Shown here: one piece after another, positions 1 through 4,967 of the stretch
How the letters are laid out: each line of letters begins with the position of its first letter
Numbering within the stretch: position 1 is the first letter of the stretch
DNA from: DATADF01 sp046263155
Lineage (GTDB): Bacteria; Actinomycetota; CADDZG01; WHSQ01
Direction: 5' to 3'
Length of the DNA stretch: 10,530 bases
Assembly (NCBI GenBank): GCA_046263155.1
Contig: JBHELF010000051.1
Span: forward strand, 1-10,530
Position numbers and translations under genes: made by a program
Notes under the pieces: model-generated
The model's database searches: none
What the model saw: only the letters and a program-made list of their open reading frames with translations
What the model was told of the DNA's origin: nothing

Positions 1-447
1 GACCGCCACCGGCAACAGCCACGCGGAGACCATGGCGAGCTGCAGCACCGTCTTCGCCTTCGCCACGGAATACGCCGGAAGACGACCGCCTGCCTTCACT
101 ATGCGCGCGCGCAGGATCTGCACGGCCACCTCGCGCAGCGCAATCAAAAGAGCCGCCCACAGAGGAAAGCCGCGAGTGTCGACGAGAACCCAGAGCGCGG
201 CCCCCACGAGGAGCTTGTCGGCCAAAGGGTCGAGCCACTCACCGGCGCGCGAGACCGTGCCTTGTTTGCGGGCCAGGTAGCCGTCGAGAAGATCCGACAC
301 GGACGCGACGAAGAAAACGAGAAAGGACATGACGGCGGCGGCCCGTGTATTTGCATAGGCGAGCACGAGGAAGAGCGGCACCAGAGCTATGCGGGCCACC
401 GTGATGACGTTGGGGAGATGTTTGTTGAACGCCACGGCCGATTCCAT
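1..447 (-). CDS. pgsA: CDP-diacylglycerol--glycerol-3-phosphate 3-phosphatidyltransferase (partial, N-terminal 149 residues)
   Basis: This integral membrane enzyme transfers the phosphatidyl group of CDP-diacylglycerol to glycerol-3-phosphate, the committed step to phosphatidylglycerol and cardiolipin. The reading frame is open to base 1, so the C-terminus is missing; family members are usually 180-200 residues. The CDP-alcohol phosphatidyltransferase signature D-x2-DG-x2-AR-x8-G-x3-D-x3-D is perfect: D52, D55-G56, A59-R60, G69, D73, D77. The N-terminal LPNVITVARI segment and the following hydrophobic helix are also typical. ATG at 445-447 is the start used. GTG at 433-435, preceded by GGAA, would give an N-terminus closer to the family norm, and TTG at 469-471 is also in frame; none has a strong Shine-Dalgarno. 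The gene is divergent from the glycolipid-binding gene. A CDP-alcohol-type cardiolipin synthase is an alternative, but the position beyond rimO favours PgsA. Confidence 0.9.
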   Translation of the reverse strand, partial: MESAVAFNKHLPNVITVARIALVPLFLVLAYANTRAAAVMSFLVFFVASVSDLLDGYLARKQGTVSRAGEWLDPLADKLLVGAALWVLVDTRGFPLWAALLIALREVAVQILRARIVKAGGRLPAYSVAKAKTVLQLAMVSAWLLPVAV

Positions 448-518
448 CGCCGTGCAGAGTAAGCCGCCCAAGGGATGGCCGAGTGGCCGCGCGACTATCC
501 TGCTCGCTGGTCTCTATC

Positions 519-523
519 GGAGG
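519..523 (+). promoter_or_regulatory. Shine-Dalgarno deciding the start of the glycolipid-binding gene
   Basis: GGAGG sits eight bases before the GTG at 532-534, an ideal spacing. It lies inside the longer ATG-475 frame and is too close to the GTG at 526. It therefore favours GTG 532, which also gives the N-terminus expected for the family. Confidence 0.5.
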
Positions 524-531
524 GCGTGGCC

Positions 532-1089
532 GTGGAGAGAACGATCGTCTTGTGGCACGACCGCCGCACATCGAGCGGGGAGCTGTGCGTCTTCGAGTCG
601 GGCGGCACCCCTCGGCTCACCGGCACGGTCGTCGCCGCCATCGATCGGGTTCCTCACGAGATCCGTTACGAACTGGTGGCCGACCGCGACTGGCACACCC
701 GTCGCGCCGAAATCATTGTGCGGTCGCCCGAGATGACCCGTGTCCTCAGTCTGGTCGCCGATGGCCGGGGGGCCTGGCTGCGAGAAGGACGTCCGATGCA
801 TGAGCTCTCGGGCTGCCTCGACATCGACCTCGGAATCACGCCGTCCACGAACACACTGGCGATCCGACGACTCAATCTGCAGCGGGGCCAGGCGAAGGAC
901 GTCTACGCTGCCTGGGTTCGCTTCCCCGATCTGTCGCTCGAGAAGCTGGAGCAGCGCTACGAGAAGGTGGACGAGACCCTGTATCGCTACAGCTCCGAAG
1001 GTTTTTCCGCGCTGCTGTCGGTCGACGAGGATGGCGTCGTTCTGGACTACGAAGGCTTTTGGCAGGCCGTCGCCACGACGCGCATCTGA
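532..1089 (+). CDS. Putative glycolipid-binding domain protein (PF06475/DUF1089-like)
   Basis: A 185-residue soluble protein resembling the PF06475 family, called 'putative glycolipid-binding' from structural resemblance; no reaction is established for it. Family-like features are the start ERTIVLWH, the segment GCLDIDLG (about 94-101) followed by TPSTNTL (103-109) and RRL (112-114), the YRYSS patch (151-155), and the C-terminal LDYEGFW (171-177). There is no signal peptide or membrane helix, so it is probably cytoplasmic. The frame is open back to ATG 475 (204 residues), but GTG 532 has a well-placed GGAGG and matches the usual family start. It is divergent from pgsA by 84 bases and lies 41 bases before the BNR gene. 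Its GC is high (44 of 60 in the line at 601), like the backbone. A lipid-related role beside pgsA is only suggested by position. Confidence 0.75.
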   Translation: MERTIVLWHDRRTSSGELCVFESGGTPRLTGTVVAAIDRVPHEIRYELVADRDWHTRRAEIIVRSPEMTRVLSLVADGRGAWLREGRPMHELSGCLDIDLGITPSTNTLAIRRLNLQRGQAKDVYAAWVRFPDLSLEKLEQRYEKVDETLYRYSSEGFSALLSVDEDGVVLDYEGFWQAVATTRI

Positions 1090-1092
1090 ACC

Positions 1093-1122
1093 TAGACAAG
1101 GCGACGACGTCGGGCGGATAAT
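1093..1122 (+). promoter_or_regulatory. Predicted promoter of the BNR-repeat gene (leaderless transcript)
   Basis: TAGACA (1093-1098) and GATAAT (1117-1122), separated by 18 bases, each match the sigma-70-type consensus at five of six positions. The expected transcript start, about seven bases after the -10 element, is at 1128-1131, which is at or just before the GTG start codon at 1131. This would give a leaderless mRNA and would explain why no convincing Shine-Dalgarno precedes that codon. The start site is predicted, not observed. Confidence 0.5.
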
Positions 1123-1130
1123 CGATCACA

Positions 1131-2666
1131 GTGAAGGTACGTTTCTGGCCCCCGCTCGCCCTCCTGCTCCTTACTTTTGGCCTCTCCCTTGCACCGGCGA
1201 CGCCACGCACCCCGCGGGGAGCACCGACCCTCCTGCCCTATGGACTGCGCGTCCCCACATCAACCGACGCGGATGCACCGGACCTCGCTCAGACCGACAG
1301 CGATCCCATGGGTCAGGAAGGCTCGGGAGGACGTGCGGTAGCGCATTACGCGGGTGGAGAGATCATTCGCTCGCGCGCGATCACCAAGAAAGCGCCGGAC
1401 GCTCGGCTCTACCGAGCCGGATTCACCACCCATGAGCCAACGATGGGCATCACCGAGAGCGGCGCCATCTTCTTCGTCGGCCAACAGGACTTAAACCCCA
1501 ACAGCCGGATCATTCGCTCCCTCGACGGGGGGGCAACCTGGGAGCTCATCTTCACCCACCCAATCACGGCCGACCCCTATTTCTACGTCGATCCGGACAC
1601 ATCCCGAATCTTCACGGTCGACTTGCAGACAACGTCCTGCCATCTGCTTTCCTACAGCGACGATGACGGCGAGAACTGGACCACGTCGCCTCCAATCGGT
1701 TGTGGGTTCAACCATGATCACCAGACCTTGTTCTCGGGACCTCCGCCAGAAAATGGCCCGAAACCGACCGGCTATCCCAAAGTGGTCTACCTATGCTCTG
1801 CGGGGTTTGCCGCAACGGCTTTTGCCGCGGTGGAGTCCGTCTGTTCGAAGTCGCTCGACGGCGGCGACACCTTTCTTCCAACACGCTCGCCCTCGTTTAT
1901 CGATGATCCGAGCTATAACGGAGAAAATGGCCTGCCGGGCTTATGCGGTGGGCTTCACGGGCACGGCTTCGTCGGACCGGACGGCAGAGTCTTCATCCCT
2001 AAGGGATGGTGCGGGCAGCCGTGGCTGGCCTTCAGCGACGACGAGGGAGACAGCTGGTCGCGCGTCCAGGTCGCCGAGAACGGCATGCCTTGTTGCGGGA
2101 GCTTCTTCGGTGTGGACCAGCTCTTCACCCACGAGGCGGCCGTCGTGTCAGATGCGGACGGCAATGTCTATTACTCGTGGGTCGCGGCCGACCGGCTTCT
2201 TTACCTCGCGATCTCGCGCGACGGAGGCGACACTTGGGACAAGCCCCTCATGATCGGCTCGCCCGGCGTGAATGAGGCTTTACTCCCCTCCATGGCGATA
2301 GGCGACGAGGGCAGGATCGCGGTGCACTACATGGGCACGTCGACGTCGCCCTGGAACGGCACCGAGGCCGACGGCAGCTACGACGAGACCTCGTGGAACT
2401 CTTACGTCACGATCACCACGAACGCGCTCGCGAAGAAGCCGGTTTTCTACTCCGCAACCATCAATGACCCCAAAGAACCGCTGTGGGTGGGTGCCTGCGG
2501 TCCCGACCCCGAGCGCTGCAACTGGGGTGATTTCTTCGACGTCATCGTGGATCGTGACGGAACGCCTTGGAGCGTCGCCGTAGATCTATGTGTCGACGAG
2601 TGCCGCGGAGATCTGCTCGGCGAAGCAATTATCGGGCGGTTAGTGGGGGGAGCGCCTCTCCGCTAG
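1131..2666 (+). CDS. Secreted BNR/Asp-box repeat protein, sialidase-like beta-propeller
   Basis: A 511-residue protein with a Sec signal peptide: basic start MKVRF, hydrophobic core at 9-21, likely cleavage after APA at 21-23. Five Asp-boxes (S-x-D-x-G-x-T/S-W/F) lie at 130-137, 176-183, 241-248, 302-309 and 362-369, spaced 46, 65, 61 and 60 residues, as expected for blades of a six-bladed sialidase-fold propeller. Twelve cysteines, including a CC pair near 323, suggest disulfides in an exported protein. No FRIP motif or clear arginine triad is visible, so sialidase activity is not supported; a carbohydrate-binding or other extracellular role is equally possible. No sortase signal or C-terminal membrane helix is seen. 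The start is GTG, with a promoter directly in front. GC is lower than the backbone (67 of 120 bases in two sampled lines). It is convergent with rimO. Confidence 0.8.
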   Translation: MKVRFWPPLALLLLTFGLSLAPATPRTPRGAPTLLPYGLRVPTSTDADAPDLAQTDSDPMGQEGSGGRAVAHYAGGEIIRSRAITKKAPDARLYRAGFTTHEPTMGITESGAIFFVGQQDLNPNSRIIRSLDGGATWELIFTHPITADPYFYVDPDTSRIFTVDLQTTSCHLLSYSDDDGENWTTSPPIGCGFNHDHQTLFSGPPPENGPKPTGYPKVVYLCSAGFAATAFAAVESVCSKSLDGGDTFLPTRSPSFIDDPSYNGENGLPGLCGGLHGHGFVGPDGRVFIPKGWCGQPWLAFSDDEGDSWSRVQVAENGMPCCGSFFGVDQLFTHEAAVVSDADGNVYYSWVAADRLLYLAISRDGGDTWDKPLMIGSPGVNEALLPSMAIGDEGRIAVHYMGTSTSPWNGTEADGSYDETSWNSYVTITTNALAKKPVFYSATINDPKEPLWVGACGPDPERCNWGDFFDVIVDRDGTPWSVAVDLCVDECRGDLLGEAIIGRLVGGAPLR

Positions 2667-2688
2667 CGCGGCGACCGTGCTTGTTCCT

Positions 2689-2709
2689 GCAAATCTCAAA
2701 CTGATTTGC
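2689..2709. terminator. Hairpin at the convergent BNR/rimO junction
   Basis: GCAAATC (2689-2695) and GATTTGC (2703-2709) form a perfect 7-bp stem with a 7-base loop. It lies 22 bases after the BNR stop codon and spans the rimO stop codon and last codons. Its position between converging genes fits a bidirectional terminator, but the stem is AT-rich and no T-run follows on either strand, so the function is uncertain. Confidence 0.3.
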
Positions 2710-4045
2710 CGATCAGGTCGACGCCATAGGTCTCGGTGACGGTTACGGGAAGGTAGTCGCCCACCCTTAGTTCCGCGTCGCTGGTGAAGCGGATCTCCCC
2801 ATCGACCTCGGGGGCCTCGCGGTGAGAGCGCCCGGACCAGACTCCCGTCTTGGGGTCTCGCCGCTCGGCGAGCACCTCGAGTTCTTCACCGACCAGCGAG
2901 CGCGCCCGGCGCTCCATCGCGAGCTCGGCCTCGCCGGCGACGCGATCAGCGCGCTCGCGGGCGACGGCGTCGTCGACTTGTTCCGGCAGATCGTGCGAGC
3001 GCGTGCCCTTCTCGCGCGAGTAAGTGAAGACACCGACCCAGTCCAGATCCGAGTCGCGCACGAAGGATCCGACCTCGGCCGTGTCCTCATCGCTCTCGCC
3101 CGGGAAGCCGAGGATGAAGGTGGCTCGCACCCCCGCCAGGGGATCGAAGGTCCGAATGCGCTCGATCATTCGCTCGAACCGCGGCCGCGATCCCCAACGA
3201 CCCATGCCGCGTAGAACGGAGGGCGAGACGTGCTGCAGCGAGAGATCGAAATAGGAGACGACGACGTCCGAGGCGCAGATCGCCTCGATTAGTTCGTCGG
3301 TCACTCCTTGCGGATGCAGGTACATGAGGCGAATCCGACGGACGCCGTCGATGCCTTCGAGCCGTCCGATCAGAGAGGCCAGGTTGCCGGCGCCGATGTC
3401 GCGCCCCCACATGACCGAGTCCTGACTGACGAGCGACAGTTCGGAAACGCCCTGCGAGACGAGGTGACGCGCCTCCGTTTCAATCACTGCCGGGGTGCGG
3501 GATACGAATTTGCCGCGCATCAACGGGATGGCGCAGAAGGTGCAACCGCGGTCACAGCCCTCGGCGATCTTTAGGTAGGACCACGGCGCCCGTCCGAAGC
3601 GGACGCGGGGCCCCGCCTGCATGGAGGCGTCCCACCAGGCGGGATCGAAGCGCGTGCCCGGAGTCCCGAAGATGCGCTCCTCGAGCGACCCGGTGGCCGC
3701 CGCTCCCACGATCTCCCCGATGCGCGGATAGGCGGCGAAGTCCACCAGGGCATCGACCTCCGGAAGCGAGGAGGCCAGCTCGGTTGCCGACCGGGCCACA
3801 AGGCAGCCGGACAGGACCAGAGCCTTCATTCGGCCCTCGTTTTTGAGCTCGGCGAGCTGAAGCACCTCGTCCACAGTCTCCCGGCGCGCCGGATCGATGA
3901 AGCCGCAGGTGTTGACCACGACGACGTCCGCGGCGTCGACCGCTTCGGTCATCTCGTGCCCGGCGCGCGCGATGAGCCCGGCAAGGTTCTCGGAGTCCAC
4001 CGAGTTCTTGGGGCAGCCGAGTGTGACTATCGCGACTTCCGACAT
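2696..4045 (-). CDS. rimO: Ribosomal protein S12 methylthiotransferase RimO
   Basis: A radical-SAM methylthiotransferase with two [4Fe-4S] clusters that adds a methylthio group to the beta-carbon of the conserved aspartate of ribosomal protein S12 (Asp88 in E. coli numbering). At 449 residues it is full length. The N-terminal UPF0004 domain has its three cluster cysteines at C11 (LGCPKNSVDSE), C47 (NTCGF) and C81 (SGCL). The radical-SAM triad C164-x3-C168-x2-C171 lies in EGCDRGCTFC, followed by the radical-SAM barrel with YLHPQG and LSLQH. A TRAM domain occupies about residues 385-446. LGCPKNSVDSE near the start and the S12-type core distinguish it from MiaB. ATG 4043-4045 is the start, with only a weak AGG-type Shine-Dalgarno. 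It lies 51 bases downstream of rodZ and is probably read from the rodZ promoter, subject to the paired hairpins in that gap. Confidence 0.96.
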   Translation of the reverse strand: MSEVAIVTLGCPKNSVDSENLAGLIARAGHEMTEAVDAADVVVVNTCGFIDPARRETVDEVLQLAELKNEGRMKALVLSGCLVARSATELASSLPEVDALVDFAAYPRIGEIVGAAATGSLEERIFGTPGTRFDPAWWDASMQAGPRVRFGRAPWSYLKIAEGCDRGCTFCAIPLMRGKFVSRTPAVIETEARHLVSQGVSELSLVSQDSVMWGRDIGAGNLASLIGRLEGIDGVRRIRLMYLHPQGVTDELIEAICASDVVVSYFDLSLQHVSPSVLRGMGRWGSRPRFERMIERIRTFDPLAGVRATFILGFPGESDEDTAEVGSFVRDSDLDWVGVFTYSREKGTRSHDLPEQVDDAVARERADRVAGEAELAMERRARSLVGEELEVLAERRDPKTGVWSGRSHREAPEVDGEIRFTSDAELRVGDYLPVTVTETYGVDLIGKSV

Positions 4046-4062
4046 GCGACCAACCTAAAGGA

Positions 4063-4094
4063 TCGGTCCGATTCGCCGGACCGAGTCGAATCGG
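4063..4094 (-). promoter_or_regulatory. Two mutually exclusive 8-bp hairpins between rodZ and rimO
   Basis: The 51-base gap contains two overlapping perfect inverted repeats. Stem A pairs 4068-4075 (CCGATTCG) with 4087-4094. Stem B pairs 4063-4070 (TCGGTCCG) with 4077-4084. They share bases 4068-4070, so only one can form fully at a time. On the transcribed minus strand, A would form first as the RNA emerges and B second, followed by TCCTTTA. The layout resembles an attenuator or an intercistronic processing element; the pairing is seen, the function is inferred. Confidence 0.4.
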
Positions 4095-4096
4095 GT

Positions 4097-4882
4097 CTAC
4101 AAAAGGGCGTTGATCTGGTTGGGAAGCTTGATGGTTGCAACTTCACCGCGGCCCCCAACCGGCCCTACGCGCCGACCGTTGATTATCAGATCCACTCCGT
4201 ACGCGTTTCCGAGCACGATATCCATTGCCTCGCGCGCGGTGAAAGGCCCGATGCGTTCACCGATCTCGAGACCGCTTCCGGGACTCGTGTAGACGTTGGT
4301 GCCGTCCGCGGTGACATCGACCCAGCAGACGTCGCGCACGCCGACGATCGTCACCTCGATGCCTTCCGCAAGTGAGATCTCTTGGGATTCATCGTGTGGA
4401 CCCGCCTCCGGCGCGATGCCGGTGGTCTGAGTGGAAGACGGCAGAGGAGATTGCAGCGACGCGACGTCGGGCCTCTGGGGCCGCCCGGCCCCCGAGACCA
4501 ATCCGATCAGAGCGAGCAGCAGCAGTGCCGCCCCGGTGCCGGCCACCCACCGATACCACCGGCCGTTGAGTCGGCGGGGCTCGGGACGCATCTTCTTGCT
4601 TCGCTTCTCCAGCTCCGCTATCTGGCGAGGATCGGTTTGGACCCGTCCGAAGCGCCGGTCGAACTCGGCGATCACCGGTTCGACCGGGATGTCCAGGAAC
4701 CGCGCATAGGCGCGCAGGAACCCACGGACGTAAGCCGGCGCCAGGAAGTCGAACTCGTCCGACTCGATCCGCATCAGGTAATCGCTGCGAATTCGAGTCT
4801 CCTCCGAGACGCGTCCGAGACTCAGGCGCCGGTGAAGACGGGCGGCTCTGAGATACCCGCCCAGTGTGGTGGGTTCGTCCAC
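4097..4882 (-). CDS. rodZ: RodZ-like helix-turn-helix membrane protein
   Basis: A 261-residue single-pass protein with the RodZ plan. A Cro/CI-type helix-turn-helix (HTH_25-like) covers about 6-75, including SLGRVSEETRIRSDYLMRIE and the conserved YVRGFLRAYARFL. A basic juxtamembrane stretch follows at 93-111, one transmembrane helix at about 112-130, a low-complexity linker, and a DUF4115-like beta-rich extracytoplasmic domain at about 170-261. RodZ links the MreB cytoskeleton to the wall-elongation machinery in rod-shaped bacteria; in this gene neighbourhood the homologue is often annotated only as a helix-turn-helix protein. Whether this organism has MreB is not visible here. The start is GTG at 4880-4882, with GGAG at 4887-4890 only four bases ahead. 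A TATAAT element lies upstream. It sits between ftsK and rimO, as in many Gram-positive genomes. Confidence 0.85.
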   Translation of the reverse strand: MDEPTTLGGYLRAARLHRRLSLGRVSEETRIRSDYLMRIESDEFDFLAPAYVRGFLRAYARFLDIPVEPVIAEFDRRFGRVQTDPRQIAELEKRSKKMRPEPRRLNGRWYRWVAGTGAALLLLALIGLVSGAGRPQRPDVASLQSPLPSSTQTTGIAPEAGPHDESQEISLAEGIEVTIVGVRDVCWVDVTADGTNVYTSPGSGLEIGERIGPFTAREAMDIVLGNAYGVDLIINGRRVGPVGGRGEVATIKLPNQINALL

Positions 4883-4923
4883 TGCGCTCCAGTCGGACCG
4901 GCTCGTGTAAAAGCGAGACGCGA

Positions 4924-4929
4924 ATTATA
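4924..4929 (-). promoter_or_regulatory. Predicted -10 element upstream of rodZ-rimO
   Basis: On the minus strand this is a perfect TATAAT in otherwise GC-rich DNA. The expected start of transcription near 4917 leaves a leader of about 35 bases before the GTG at 4882. The -35 region is poor: nothing at 16-18 bases resembles TTGACA, and TTCGTT is at 15. It lies after the ftsK terminator-like hairpin, so rodZ-rimO probably form their own unit. Confidence 0.5.
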
Positions 4930-4944
4930 GGAGCGTCGTGCGAA

Positions 4945-4967
4945 AACGAACCCGGTGAGGGTTGGTT
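4945..4967 (-). terminator. Terminator-like hairpin after ftsK
   Basis: On the minus strand, overlapping the last base of the ftsK stop codon, the DNA reads AACcAACCC, loop TCACC, GGGTTcGTT, then a T-containing tail. This gives 5 bp, a C-C mismatch, then 3 bp, ending in TTTT (the last two stem T's plus two more). It resembles a short intrinsic terminator and separates ftsK from the rodZ promoter. Confidence 0.4.

Noticed and set aside
740..1435. Plus-strand open frame of 231 codons overlapping the glycolipid-binding and BNR genes
   Set aside because: It straddles two genes supported by family motifs and a signal peptide, and its Ser/Arg/Pro-rich product resembles nothing.
1131..2666. Calling the BNR gene a true sialidase (nanH)
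   Set aside because: Asp-boxes occur in many non-sialidase propellers and I cannot see the catalytic residues.
4382..4930. Plus-strand open frame of 182 codons opposite rodZ
   Set aside because: Antisense to a protein with a complete RodZ domain plan; no domain in the plus-strand product.
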